Positions 7,241 through 15,689 are shown, counted from the first letter of the stretch. The stretch: 64,000 bases of DNA from Rhodovarius crocodyli (GCF_004005855.1 NZ_SACL01000003.1:434001-498000), one strand, 5' to 3'. Notes: a model not told the origin generated them from the letters alone. Made by a program: numbers and translations.

Positions 7241-9241
7241 ATGAACCGCATCGCCTTTGTCTGCAGCTGCGAAGACACGATGGAACCCGACCTGGCGCTG
7301 ATCCGCCGGGGCTGCCCGGGCGTGGAACTGCGCGGGGCGGAACACCTGTGCCGCTCCCAGCTCGACCGGTTCCAGGCGGCGCTGGCGGAAGGGCGGCCCA
7401 TCACGGTCGCCTGCACCCAGGAGGCACCGACCTTCGAGCAGGAGGGCGAGGAAGCCGACCTCACCTTCGTCAACATCCGCGAGAATGCGGGCTGGGCGCG
7501 CCAGGGGCGCGATGCCTCGGCCAAGATGGCGGCGCTGCTGGCCATGGCGCAGGTGCCGATGCCCGCGACGCCGGTGGTGGCGATGGAAAGCCAGGGCGTG
7601 TGCCTGGTGCTGGGCCGGGACGAGGTCGCGATCGACGCCGCCCGCCGCCTGGCCGAGACGCTGGACATCACCGTGCTGCTGACCGGGCAGGAGGATGTGC
7701 AGCCCGCCTCCTCCACGCCCTTTCCCATCCTGGCGGGGCGGGTGGCCCAGGCCACCGGCTGGCTGGGCGCGTTCGAGCTGGTGGTGAACGGCTATGCGGC
7801 CCCCATCCCGTCCTCCCGCGCCGCCTATCGCTGGGGCACGCCCCGCGACGGCGCGCGCAGCCGCTGCGACATCGTGCTGGACCTGACCGGTGGTGCCCCG
7901 CTGTTCCACGAGACCCGTGACGGCTATCTGCGCGCGGACCCCGCCAACCCGGCGGCCGTGCTGGAAGTGGTGCTGCGCGCCCAGTCCCTGATCGGCGAAT
8001 TCGAGAAGCCGCGCTTCGTCACCTTCACCGACAGCCTCTGCGCCCATTCGCGCAACCGCCGCACGGGCTGCAGCCGCTGCCTGGATGTCTGCCCGACCGG
8101 CGCCATCACGCCGGGCAAGGACAGCGTGGCCATCTCGGCCGAGATCTGTGCCGGCTGCGGTTCCTGCGCCGCCGTCTGCCCCACGGGTGCCGCCCGCTAT
8201 GCCCTGCCGCCGGCCGAGGCGCTTGGCCAGCGCATCCGCGCGGGGCTGCAGGCCTATCGCCGCGCCGGCGGCGAGCACCCGGTGCTGCTGCTGCATGCCG
8301 AGAAGGGCGAGGCGATGATCGAGGCGCTGGCCCGCCACGGTGACGGCCTGCCGGCCCGCGTCATTCCCGTGCGGGTGAACGAGGCGACGCAGATCGACCT
8401 GTCGATCCTGGCCGCCGCCACCGCCTGGGGCGCGGCCGGCCTGCGCGTGCTGATGCCCGCCCGCCGCCCGGAAGGGGCCGAGGGCGTGCTGCGCAACATC
8501 GAGACGCTGAATGCCGTGACGGCCGGGCTGGGCCTGGGCGAACGCGCCGCCGCCATCGAGACGGACGACCCCTTCACCCTGGGCGACGCGCTGGCGGGCC
8601 TTAGCCTGAAGGCGGTCTGGAAGCCGGATGAGGCCCTGGCGATCGGTGCCCCGCGTGAGGTCGCGCTGCGCAGCCTGCGTGCCCTGCATGGGGCCAGCGG
8701 CAGCGCCATCCCCGCACTGCCCCTGCCCGCGCTGGCGGGTTTCGGCGCGGCGCAGGTGAAGGCCGACGGCTGCACCCTGTGCCTGGCCTGCACCATGGTC
8801 TGCCCGGTCGGCGCCTTCCGCTCCAACCCCGACGCGCCGGAGCTGTCCTTCCTGGAGGATGCCTGCGTGCAGTGCGGCCTGTGCGCCGCCACCTGCCCGG
8901 AGAAGGTCATCACCCTGGAGCCGCGCCTGAACTTCGCGCCCGAGGCGCGGGAGCCGCGCGTGGTGAAGCGCGAGGAGCCCATGCCCTGCCGCCATTGCGG
9001 CAAGCCGTTCGGCACCCGCAGCAGCGTGGAGCGCGTGAAGCAGAAGTTGGCCGCCAGCGGTCACTGGATGTTCACCGACCCGAAGCGCCTGGCCGTGCTG
9101 GAACTGTGCGAGGACTGCCGCGCCATCGAGGCGACGACCGGCGGGCTGGACCCCTATGCCGGCCCCACCAGGCCCGACACCCGCACGACGGAGGACTACC
9201 TCCGCGACGCCCAAAGAGCGAACCAGGAGACGAAGCACTGA
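7241..9241 (+). CDS. Multi-cluster 4Fe-4S ferredoxin protein
   Basis: A 666-residue iron-sulfur protein divergent from the formate dehydrogenase operon. The N-terminal ~250 residues contain scattered cysteines (C8, C10, C37). Then come two ferredoxin pairs: C277/C280/C284 (preceded by C267) with C303/C306/C309/C313, and C511/C514/C517/C521 with C542/C545/C548/C552. The C-terminus has two CxxC pairs (C583/C586 and C623/C626) that could bind zinc or iron. No signal peptide, so cytoplasmic. Similar proteins accompany DUF3305-type formate dehydrogenases, probably as electron carriers or in cluster/cofactor handling; the exact role is unknown. ATG 7241 is the first in-frame start after the divergent promoter region. 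Its stop shares a base with the next start (TGATG). Confidence 0.85.
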   Translation: MNRIAFVCSCEDTMEPDLALIRRGCPGVELRGAEHLCRSQLDRFQAALAEGRPITVACTQEAPTFEQEGEEADLTFVNIRENAGWARQGRDASAKMAALLAMAQVPMPATPVVAMESQGVCLVLGRDEVAIDAARRLAETLDITVLLTGQEDVQPASSTPFPILAGRVAQATGWLGAFELVVNGYAAPIPSSRAAYRWGTPRDGARSRCDIVLDLTGGAPLFHETRDGYLRADPANPAAVLEVVLRAQSLIGEFEKPRFVTFTDSLCAHSRNRRTGCSRCLDVCPTGAITPGKDSVAISAEICAGCGSCAAVCPTGAARYALPPAEALGQRIRAGLQAYRRAGGEHPVLLLHAEKGEAMIEALARHGDGLPARVIPVRVNEATQIDLSILAAATAWGAAGLRVLMPARRPEGAEGVLRNIETLNAVTAGLGLGERAAAIETDDPFTLGDALAGLSLKAVWKPDEALAIGAPREVALRSLRALHGASGSAIPALPLPALAGFGAAQVKADGCTLCLACTMVCPVGAFRSNPDAPELSFLEDACVQCGLCAATCPEKVITLEPRLNFAPEAREPRVVKREEPMPCRHCGKPFGTRSSVERVKQKLAASGHWMFTDPKRLAVLELCEDCRAIEATTGGLDPYAGPTRPDTRTTEDYLRDAQRANQETKH

Positions 9242-10275
9242 TGTTGCGCCGCATCGCCCTTGCAGCCCTGCTGCTGGCCAGCACACCCGTTTTCGCCCAG
9301 GACCAGCAGGCAGGCTTCCGCGTGGTGAACCGCACCGGCCAGGACGCCACCGGCCTGTTCGCCGTGCGCACCCCGCGCGGCACGGGCGGGGATTGGGGCA
9401 ATTCCCTGCTGACGCCCGGCCGGCCGCTGCCGAACAATGCGGGCTTCCGCGTCACGCCCAACGACAGCGCGGCCTGCCGCTTCGACCTGCGGCTGGTGCT
9501 GGCGGACGGGCGCGAATCGGTGCTGCGCAACCAGGACATCTGCGCCAACCGCACGCTGGAACCGCGTGAGGCCGCGGCCCCCCAGGCGCCCCCGCCGCCC
9601 CCCGCGAACGCGCGCCCGGCCGAGCCCAACCGCGGTGCCCAGCGGGTTTCCACCGGCAGCGGCTTCATGGTCGCGGCAGAGCGCGTGATGACCAACGAGC
9701 ATGTGGTGAACGGCTGCAACCGCATCATCATCCGCACGCCCGAGGGCCGCTGGCTGGCCGCCGTGCCGCCCGCCCGGGTCGATGCGCAGCTCGATCTCGC
9801 ATTGTTGAACGTGCCCGGGCTGAACGCCCCGGTGCTGCCTTTGCGCAGCGCCCCCAATGTCCGGCGGGGTGAGGGCGTGGTGGCCTACGGCTTCCCGCTG
9901 GCGGGTCTTTTGTCATCCGACCCCAAGCTGACGCGCGGGGAGGTGAACGGCCTGGCGGGGCTGGGCGACAACCCCAACCAGATCCAGATCTCGGCAGAGG
10001 TGCAGCCCGGCAATTCCGGCGGCCCGCTGCTGGATATGCACGGCAATCTGGTGGGCGTGGTGGTCGCCAAGCTGAACGCCCAGCGGGTGGCCCAGCGCAC
10101 CGGCGACATCGCCCAGAACGTGAATTTCGCGGTGCGGCTGGAGGCGGTGACGACCTTCCTGCAGCGCGCCCAGATCACGCCGCAACGGGCCGAAAGCAGG
10201 GGGGCGGAGATGAGCGCGCCCGATGTCGGGGACGTCGCCCATCGCTCCACCATGTTCATCCGGTGTGAGCGTTAG
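9241..10275 (+). CDS. Exported trypsin-like serine protease
   Basis: A 344-residue S1-type protease with a signal peptide (residues 1-20, cleavage after VFAQ). An N-terminal domain (~25-105) resembling a small beta-sandwich is joined by a Pro/Ala linker (~112-130) to the catalytic domain. The triad is visible as His154 (TNEHVV), Asp185 (QLDLALL) and Ser259 (QPGNSGGPLLD). No PDZ domain follows, so it is shorter than DegP-type HtrA proteins. The start shares one base with the stop of the 4Fe-4S gene, so the two are translationally coupled, which is an odd pairing of a cytoplasmic redox protein with a periplasmic protease. The substrate is unknown. Confidence 0.85.
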   Translation: MLRRIALAALLLASTPVFAQDQQAGFRVVNRTGQDATGLFAVRTPRGTGGDWGNSLLTPGRPLPNNAGFRVTPNDSAACRFDLRLVLADGRESVLRNQDICANRTLEPREAAAPQAPPPPPANARPAEPNRGAQRVSTGSGFMVAAERVMTNEHVVNGCNRIIIRTPEGRWLAAVPPARVDAQLDLALLNVPGLNAPVLPLRSAPNVRRGEGVVAYGFPLAGLLSSDPKLTRGEVNGLAGLGDNPNQIQISAEVQPGNSGGPLLDMHGNLVGVVVAKLNAQRVAQRTGDIAQNVNFAVRLEAVTTFLQRAQITPQRAESRGAEMSAPDVGDVAHRSTMFIRCER

Positions 10276-10285
10276 CCTTGGCCCG

Positions 10286-10344
10286 GGCCCCGCATTGACC
10301 CATGATGCCTGATCGCAGGAAAGAATGACCAGGAATGCGGGGCC
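10286..10344 (+). promoter_or_regulatory. Long-range hairpin before the WcbI-like gene
   Basis: GGCCCCGCATT (10286-10296) and AATGCGGGGCC (10334-10344) are perfect 11-base complements separated by 37 bases. The right arm ends 7 bases before the ATG at 10352 and holds the only G-rich run that could serve as ribosome-binding site. A folded transcript would therefore hide it. It could equally end transcription of the protease gene, though no U-tract follows. Confidence 0.4.
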
Positions 10345-10351
10345 GTAGACG

Positions 10352-11281
10352 ATGCTGAAGTGCCTGATCATCAACAACTGTCAGGTACAGACGACCAAGC
10401 ACGCGCTTTCGCTCCTTTGCCCCAGCATCGCCTTCGACGGTTTCGCGGTCCACACCATCCCGCATGACCGCAAGGAGGAAAGCATCCAGGCCTGCATCGA
10501 GCAGGCCCGGCAATCCGACATCGTGATGACGGTCAATCTCAGCAAGGAATTCCTGGGGCTGGAGACACCATTGCTGCGCGAGGCCACGCGCGGCACCCGC
10601 TTCGTCACCATCCACAACCTGTATTTCACGGGCTACCACCCGGATCTGACCTATCTGGGCGGGCTCTGGAGCCGGATGCGCGGGCCGCTCGGGGATTATC
10701 ACAGCCAGCTCGTGTTCTTCGCCTTCGTGGCCGGCGTGTCGGAGCAGGAATGCCTCGCGCTGTTCAACGACCGCACCTTCGCCGCGCTGAAGTATTTCGA
10801 CCAGTTCGATGCCTCGCTGCAGGAGTTCCGCCGGCGCGAGGAGGCGGTGGATGTGGTCTTCGCCGAGGAAATGGGCCGGCTGGTGCGGGAGCGCATCGGC
10901 TTCCTCAGCGTGAACCACCCCAACAACTTCCTCACCTGGGTCTATGCCAACCGCATCCTGGACCATCTGGAGAGCCTGGGCGTGCCGGTGGAGCGGTTTC
11001 CGATCGACGACGGCTATCTGTTCAACCACCTGGCCCATGCGCCGATCTGGCCGATCTATCCGGAAATCGCGCGCCATCACGGACTGCCGACGCCCGGCTT
11101 CTATGGCTTCAAGCCGCAATCCATGGGCGACACGCCCACGCCGCTGCTGAGCCTGAAGGAATTGATCGCGGGGCAGTACAAGGCGCTGGCCGAGGCCCCG
11201 CGTGAGCAGCTGCTGCGGGCGCATCAGCTGCATTTCATGCGTGAGGAATGCCGGGCTGTGTTCGGGAAGTACCTCGTCTAG
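10352..11281 (+). CDS. WcbI-like polysaccharide biosynthesis protein
   Basis: A 309-residue soluble protein. The opening MLKCLIINNCQVQTTKHALS resembles the (G/N)NCQ motif at the N-terminus of the WcbI family, which takes part in capsule polysaccharide biosynthesis and is thought to be an acyltransferase-like enzyme. Other features are FVTIHNLYFTGYHPDL and FLSVNHPNNFLTWVYANRIL, where His/Asn-rich motifs could form the active site. No transmembrane segment. It stands alone, its end overlapping the convergent hrpB stop by 4 bases. Assignment to WcbI rests on the short N-terminal motif and overall style, so confidence is moderate. Confidence 0.55.
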   Translation: MLKCLIINNCQVQTTKHALSLLCPSIAFDGFAVHTIPHDRKEESIQACIEQARQSDIVMTVNLSKEFLGLETPLLREATRGTRFVTIHNLYFTGYHPDLTYLGGLWSRMRGPLGDYHSQLVFFAFVAGVSEQECLALFNDRTFAALKYFDQFDASLQEFRRREEAVDVVFAEEMGRLVRERIGFLSVNHPNNFLTWVYANRILDHLESLGVPVERFPIDDGYLFNHLAHAPIWPIYPEIARHHGLPTPGFYGFKPQSMGDTPTPLLSLKELIAGQYKALAEAPREQLLRAHQLHFMREECRAVFGKYLV

Positions 11282-13767
11282 CGCCTGGGCTTGTCCGGCG
11301 GGGGGTGCGCCGTCGCCGGGTTTTCCGGCCAGTCGTGCTTCGGATAGCGCCCGCGCATATCCTTGCGCGCATCCAGCCAGCCGCCCGCCCAGAACCCCGC
11401 CAGATCGCCCGTGATGGCGATGGGCCGCCCGGCCGGGCTCAACAGCGAGATATGCAGCGGCACCCGCCCGCCCGCCAGAACCGGCGTGGCCGTCATGCCG
11501 TACAGGTGCTGGGCACGGGCCTCCAGGCGCGGCACTTCCTGCGTGTAGTCCAGCCCGGCGCTGCGCCCGGCCAGCAGCGGCAGGCGGGTCGGTAGTTCCT
11601 TGTCCAGCGCGCGCCGCTGTTCCTGGCTCAGCGTGCCGGCCAGCAGGCTGTGGGTATCGAGGCCCCGAAGCTCCGACAGCTTCGTCATGCCGCCGAGCCA
11701 TACCGGCAGCCATTCCCGCGCCGTGGCGATCAGGGTGGGCATGGACAGGTCGGGCCAGGCCTCGCCGTCCAGCGCGCGCATCCGGGCCACGCGGGCCTGC
11801 AGCTGCTTCGCGGCCTCGGTCCAGTCCAGGTCGCGCAATTCGCGCTCGGCGGCGGCGCGCGCCAGGGCTTCGGCCAGGGCGGCGGGGTCGGGGTTGGGGC
11901 TCTGCTGGTCCTCCAGCACCAGGGGGCCGAACAGGCGGCGGCGCCGGGCGGAGACGCTGCCGGTGCGGGCGTCCAGCATCGCCCCTTCCTCCCAGCGCAG
12001 GCGCTCGGGGAAGCGGGCTTCCAGCAAGGCGAGGTCCAGCTGTGCCGCCATGCGGATGCGGGCATCGGTGCCGGCCAGTTCCAGCTCCGCCACCGCCAGC
12101 AGGGGCGCCTTGCGCAGCGGGTCGTTGGCGAGGGTCCGCGCGCCGGGGCCGGCGGCGCCGCCATAGGCCTCCAGCCCCGCCAGCCGGAAGGCGCCTTCCA
12201 TCACGCCGCGCCGGGCGGCGATGCGGTCCGGGAAGCCCGCGGCCAGCAGCGGCCCGGCCTCGCCGCCCGGCAGGGCGCGGCTGTTCAGCCCCAGGCGGCG
12301 GCGGTGCTGCTCGGCGGAACGGCGGATGCGCTGGATCGTCGCGCGGTCCGCATTCGGGTGGTCCATGCCATGCAGCAGTTCCAGCCGCTGGGCGATCTCG
12401 GCCGGGGCCTCGCGGTCGCGGATCGGGTCCCGCTCCTCCAGCAGGGCGGCCAGGTCGGCCGCGAGCGCGCGCTCGCCTTCGTCCTTCGCGGCCAGCATCA
12501 TGCGGGCGAAGCGCGGATGGGTGCCCAGGCGCGCCATGCGGCGGCCCATATCCGTGATGCGGCCCTGCGCATCCACCGCATCAAGGGCGCGCAGCACGGC
12601 CCGCGCGGCGGCCAGCGTGCCGGCGGGGGGCTGGTCCAGCAGCGGCAGTTCGGCGGCGGTGGTGCCCCAGGCGGCGCAATCCAGCGCGAAGGAGGCGAGC
12701 TCCGCCTCCAGCATCTCGGGCTTTTCCTGCTGCAACAGCCCGCGATGCAGCGCCTCGGTCCAGAGGCGATAGGCGACGCCCGGCTCCGTGCGGCCGGCGC
12801 GGCCGGCGCGCTGTTCGGCCGCCGCGCGGCTGATGCGCTGGGTGGTCAGGCGCGAGAGGCCGGAGGCAGGGTCCAGCCGGGGCGCGCGGCGGAACCCGCC
12901 ATCCACCACGATTCGCACGCCGGGCACGGTCAGGCTGGTCTCGGCGATGGAGGTGGCGAGCACCACCTTGCGGCGGGGGCCGGGCGTGAGCGCGCGATCC
13001 TGCTCGGCGGGGGGCAATTCGCCATGCAGGGGCAGCACGTCGGCATCCAGCCCGCCCAGCCGCTCGGCGGTGCGGCGGATCTCGCCCCAGCCGGGCAGGA
13101 AGGCCAGCACGTCGCCGGGATGGGCGCGCATCGCCTCGCGGATGGTGCCGGCCATGGCCTCGGGCAGTTCGCGGTGGTCCTTGAGTTCGCGCGGGCGGTG
13201 GAAGACGTCCACAGGATAGGCGCGGCCCATGCTCTCGATGACCGGCGCGCCCAGCAGGGTGGCGAAGGCCGCGCCGTCGAGCGTGGCGGACATCGCGACC
13301 AGCCGCAGTTCAGGGCGCAGGCTGCGTTGCAGGTCCAGGCACAACGCAAGGGCCAGGTCGGTGTCCAGGTGCCGCTCATGCGCCTCGTCGAACAGCACGG
13401 CGGCGACGCCATCCAGCCCGGGGTCCGATTGCAGGCGGCGGACGAGCAGGCCCTCGGTCACCACCTCGATGCGCATGCCGGGGCCGGAGATGCGATCCAG
13501 CCGGGTCGCCAGGCCCACGCGCTCGCCCAGCTTCTCGCCCAGCAGTTCCGCGATGCGGCGTGCGGCGGCGCGGGCGGCGACGCGCCGGGGCTCCAGCACC
13601 AGGATGCGGCCGCCCGCGACCCAGGGCTGGTCCAGCAGCGCGATGGGCACCAGCGTGGTCTTGCCCGCGCCGGGCGGCGCCACCAGCACGGCCGAGGAAC
13701 CGGCATTCAGCGCGGCGAGCAGGCCGGGGATGGCCTCATGGATCGGCAGATGGGGTTCGGGAAGCAT
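11278..13767 (-). CDS. hrpB: ATP-dependent helicase HrpB
   Basis: An 829-residue DEAH-box helicase, close to the usual HrpB length of about 810-840. Walker A is PPGAGKTT at residues 31-38, the DEAH box is at 127-130 (LFDEAHERH), motif III is SATLDG, and motif VI is QRAGRAGRTEPG. Domain order is two RecA-like domains, HA2/winged-helix region, then the HrpB-specific C-terminal domain (ARAQHLYGMTATPVLAGGRVPLHISLLSPAGRPIAITGDLAGFW-type end). HrpB is a common proteobacterial RNA helicase homolog of uncertain substrate. The gene converges on the WcbI-like gene with overlapping stops and lies 18 bases downstream of a GNAT gene on the same strand. Confidence 0.95.
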   Translation of the reverse strand: MLPEPHLPIHEAIPGLLAALNAGSSAVLVAPPGAGKTTLVPIALLDQPWVAGGRILVLEPRRVAARAAARRIAELLGEKLGERVGLATRLDRISGPGMRIEVVTEGLLVRRLQSDPGLDGVAAVLFDEAHERHLDTDLALALCLDLQRSLRPELRLVAMSATLDGAAFATLLGAPVIESMGRAYPVDVFHRPRELKDHRELPEAMAGTIREAMRAHPGDVLAFLPGWGEIRRTAERLGGLDADVLPLHGELPPAEQDRALTPGPRRKVVLATSIAETSLTVPGVRIVVDGGFRRAPRLDPASGLSRLTTQRISRAAAEQRAGRAGRTEPGVAYRLWTEALHRGLLQQEKPEMLEAELASFALDCAAWGTTAAELPLLDQPPAGTLAAARAVLRALDAVDAQGRITDMGRRMARLGTHPRFARMMLAAKDEGERALAADLAALLEERDPIRDREAPAEIAQRLELLHGMDHPNADRATIQRIRRSAEQHRRRLGLNSRALPGGEAGPLLAAGFPDRIAARRGVMEGAFRLAGLEAYGGAAGPGARTLANDPLRKAPLLAVAELELAGTDARIRMAAQLDLALLEARFPERLRWEEGAMLDARTGSVSARRRRLFGPLVLEDQQSPNPDPAALAEALARAAAERELRDLDWTEAAKQLQARVARMRALDGEAWPDLSMPTLIATAREWLPVWLGGMTKLSELRGLDTHSLLAGTLSQEQRRALDKELPTRLPLLAGRSAGLDYTQEVPRLEARAQHLYGMTATPVLAGGRVPLHISLLSPAGRPIAITGDLAGFWAGGWLDARKDMRGRYPKHDWPENPATAHPPPDKPRR

Positions 13768-13785
13768 CGCGCCCCCGATATCGCG

Positions 13786-14445
13786 CTATGTCGGCCGGCG
13801 ATAGACGCGGCCCTGCATCCGGCGCGCGATGGCGAAGCCCAGCCGCTCATACACGCCGATGGCGCCGGTATTGCCGGCATAGGCGTGCAGGAAGGGGGTT
13901 TCGCCCCGCGCCTGGATCAGGGCCGCGACATGGCGCGTCAGCAGCCCTGCCAGCCCCTGGCCGCGATGGTCGGGGTGGGTGCAGACGCCGCTGACCTCGG
14001 CATGGCCGGGCAGGCGCAGGCGCTCGCCTGCCATGGCGGCGATGCGCCCGCCCAGCCGGATGCCCCAGAAGCCGCCGAGTTCCAGGCAGCGCGGCCCGAT
14101 GGGGCCGGGTTTCGTCAGATCGGCAAGCGCCACCATTTCCGCCACCTCGGCGGGGCCTAGGGGTTCGATGCGCGGGTCCGCCGGGGCCGCGACGGGACGG
14201 GTCGCGACCATCTGCACGCCCTCGGCGCGGGCTTCCTCCACCAGCCCTGCCGGGCAATCGGGCGGCGCGGTTTCGAACAGCATGATGGCCTCGCCGGGGG
14301 CGGGCAGGGCGGCCAGGGCCGCGGCGTCGCCGGCCGCGAAGGGCAGCACGGCGGGATCGAAGCGCCAGGCCCGCGCGTCGCCCTGCGCCAGATGCGCCTG
14401 CGGGCCGGTCAGCGCGGCCCAGATGGGGCGGTCGAGCATCATCAT
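13786..14445 (-). CDS. GNAT family N-acetyltransferase
   Basis: A 219-residue GNAT protein. The acetyl-CoA binding motif A is visible as VSGVCTHPDHRGQGLAGLLT (~149-168), followed by the motif B region FLHAYAGNTGAIGVYERLGF near the C-terminus. The N-terminal half is less conserved. The substrate cannot be told from sequence. The first of three tandem ATG codons (14445) overlaps the stop of the marR-family gene upstream (ATGA), so regulator and enzyme are co-translated. Confidence 0.85.
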   Translation of the reverse strand: MMMLDRPIWAALTGPQAHLAQGDARAWRFDPAVLPFAAGDAAALAALPAPGEAIMLFETAPPDCPAGLVEEARAEGVQMVATRPVAAPADPRIEPLGPAEVAEMVALADLTKPGPIGPRCLELGGFWGIRLGGRIAAMAGERLRLPGHAEVSGVCTHPDHRGQGLAGLLTRHVAALIQARGETPFLHAYAGNTGAIGVYERLGFAIARRMQGRVYRRPT

Positions 14446-14912
14446 GCGTCCCTGATGCGGGCCAGCAGCGGGCGTTCCCGCAGCCCGGCCTCGATGGCGG
14501 AAAGCCGGTGCAGCAGCGTGCCCTCACCGGCGCAGAGCGCGGCGACGGCGGCGTCGATGCGCGGCCACAGCGTTGCCTTGGCCTCATCGACCAGGGCCTG
14601 GCCCTCGGGCGTCAGGCTCAGCAGCCGCACCCGCTGGTCTGTCTGGCGCGCGACGGCCAGCAGGCCCGCCTCGACCAGCGCATTGGCGGCACGGGTGGCG
14701 CCGGGCTGGGCGATGCCCAGTGCCTCGGCCAGGGCGCCCACGGTCAGCGGCCCCAGCCGGTCGATGGCGGCCAGCGGCGGGAAATGCCCGGCCTGGATGC
14801 GGATGCCGGCCTCGGCCATCACGCGCTGGGTTTCGGCCTGCAGCAATTCGCCCAGCCGGCGCAGGCGGGTGCCGAGCGCCAGGTGGCCGAGGGAGTGAAC
14901 GACATCTTCCAT
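14442..14912 (-). CDS. MarR-family transcriptional regulator
   Basis: A 156-residue winged-helix regulator when started at ATG 14912 (MEDVVHSLGHLALGTRLRRL). The DNA-binding core is LTVGALAEALGIAQPGATRAANALVEAGLLAVARQTDQRVRLLSLT, with the recognition helix around IAQPGATRAANAL and the wing at RQTDQRVRL. An upstream in-frame start at 14981 would add 23 residues encoded by operator-like repeats and is less likely. It stands divergent from the sugE gene and upstream of a GNAT gene that it overlaps, so it may regulate either or both. Confidence 0.85.
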   Translation of the reverse strand: MEDVVHSLGHLALGTRLRRLGELLQAETQRVMAEAGIRIQAGHFPPLAAIDRLGPLTVGALAEALGIAQPGATRAANALVEAGLLAVARQTDQRVRLLSLTPEGQALVDEAKATLWPRIDAAVAALCAGEGTLLHRLSAIEAGLRERPLLARIRDA

Positions 14913-14934
14913 ATCGAGATATATATCGAGGTAT
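14911..14934. promoter_or_regulatory. Tandem ATATC/GATAT operator at marR start
   Basis: Two adjacent 12-base units, ATATCGAGATAT (14911-14922, arms ATATC/GATAT perfect) and ATATCGAGGTAT (14923-14934, one mismatch), sit on the marR start codon in an otherwise GC-rich region. Inverted ATATC-type repeats at the 5' end of a marR gene are typical autoregulatory sites. Binding here would block marR translation start or transcription and could also affect the divergent sugE promoter. Confidence 0.55.
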
Positions 14935-14960
14935 TGTTTGACCTTCAAGCCGCCGCACCC

Positions 14961-15061
14961 TATCCCGGCCCCGCGAGGCAACGTCCTCCCTGCCCGGTTT
15001 CAGGCGAAGCCGGGGCAGCTCAAGCCCGGGACGGCCCGGCCCTTTCGCAAGGAGGGCCGTC
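14961..15061 (+). promoter_or_regulatory. Structured sugE leader, possible guanidine riboswitch
   Basis: The 5' region of sugE folds extensively. CCGGG-ACGG-CCCGG (15026-15039) is a short stem with an ACGG tetraloop, the hallmark of guanidine-II (mini-ykkC) hairpins. GACGGCCC (15030-15037) is also perfectly complementary to GGGCCGTC (15054-15061), which abuts the ATG and overlaps the AAGGAGG ribosome-binding site (15049-15055). The two pairings exclude each other, which is riboswitch-like. A second stem, CTGCCCGG with CCGGGGCAG (14990-15018), lies before it. The expected second ACGR hairpin is not clearly present, so this is tentative. Confidence 0.35.
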
Positions 15062-15376
15062 ATGCCCTGGATTCTGTTGACCGTCGCCGGACTGCTCGAA
15101 GTGGTCTGGGCCTTCTCCCTCAAGCAATCCGAAGGTTTCTCCCGGCCATGGCCCAGCCTGGTCACGGTGGTGGCCATGGCCGGCAGCTTCTGGCTGCTGG
15201 CGCTGGCCATGCGCGCCCTGCCGCTGGGCACGGCCTATATGGTCTGGACCGGGATCGGGGCGGTGGGGGCCTTCGTGGTGGGCGTGCTGGTGCTGGGTGA
15301 ACCGGCCACCGCCATGCGCCTGGGGGCGGCATTGTTGATCGTGGCGGGGATAGGCCTGATGAAACTCGCGGCCTGA
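15062..15376 (+). CDS. sugE: SugE/Gdx-type small multidrug-resistance exporter
   Basis: A 104-residue four-helix SMR protein of the SugE (Gdx) subgroup, which exports guanidinium ions. The diagnostic first-helix sequence LLEVVWAFSLKQSEGFSR contains the essential Glu and the Trp/Lys pattern of Gdx rather than EmrE. PLGTAYMVWTGIGAVGAFVVG is the conserved third helix. Length and helices are normal for a dual-topology dimer. AAGGAGG (15049-15055) lies 6 bases before the ATG. It is divergent from a marR-family gene and has a strongly structured leader that may sense guanidine. Confidence 0.92.
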   Translation: MPWILLTVAGLLEVVWAFSLKQSEGFSRPWPSLVTVVAMAGSFWLLALAMRALPLGTAYMVWTGIGAVGAFVVGVLVLGEPATAMRLGAALLIVAGIGLMKLAA

Positions 15377-15397
15377 ACCGCGCATTCCGGTTACCAG

Positions 15398-15619
15398 ATG
15401 GAACCGGAACACGAAGCCCGGATCGCGGCGGACAACGCAGCCGAGGTCCGCCGCGCCGAACAGAGCCGCCCCCAGCGCCCGGGCTTCTTCGGGCGGCTGA
15501 TGGAGTGGCTGGAGGGGATCGCCGTCATCGGCGATGCCATCCAGCTGGTCGTGCTGGTGGTGCGCGGCATCTGGATCGCGCTGAAGGCCTTGTTCGCGCT
15601 GCTTCGCGTCTTTGACTGA
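15398..15619 (+). CDS. Small membrane protein, unknown
   Basis: A 73-residue hypothetical protein 21 bases after sugE. The N-terminal ~30 residues are charged (EPEHEARIAADNAAEVRRAE). Residues ~45-70 (GDAIQLVVLVVRGIWIALKALFALL) form one likely membrane helix or two short ones. No family is recognised. No clear Shine-Dalgarno precedes the ATG. It may be co-transcribed with sugE, but nothing indicates a functional link. Confidence 0.55.
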   Translation: MEPEHEARIAADNAAEVRRAEQSRPQRPGFFGRLMEWLEGIAVIGDAIQLVVLVVRGIWIALKALFALLRVFD

Positions 15620-15689
15620 CCCCCCGCAAAATTAATGATGCATCGGCAAGAGTCACGAAACGGGCGCCTGAAACCGGCGTTTGCCCGGC

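Noticed and set aside
14913-14981. N-terminal extension of the MarR protein (MPRGAGIGCGGLKVKQYLDI...).
   Set aside because: It is encoded by the tandem operator repeats and leader; MarR proteins start near MEDVVHSLGH.
14985-15020. Guanidine-III riboswitch in the sugE leader, based on CCCGGTTTCAGGCGAAG.
   Set aside because: The segment resembles the class III core only in part; the required pseudoknot strands overlap each other here, so a class III fold is not supported.
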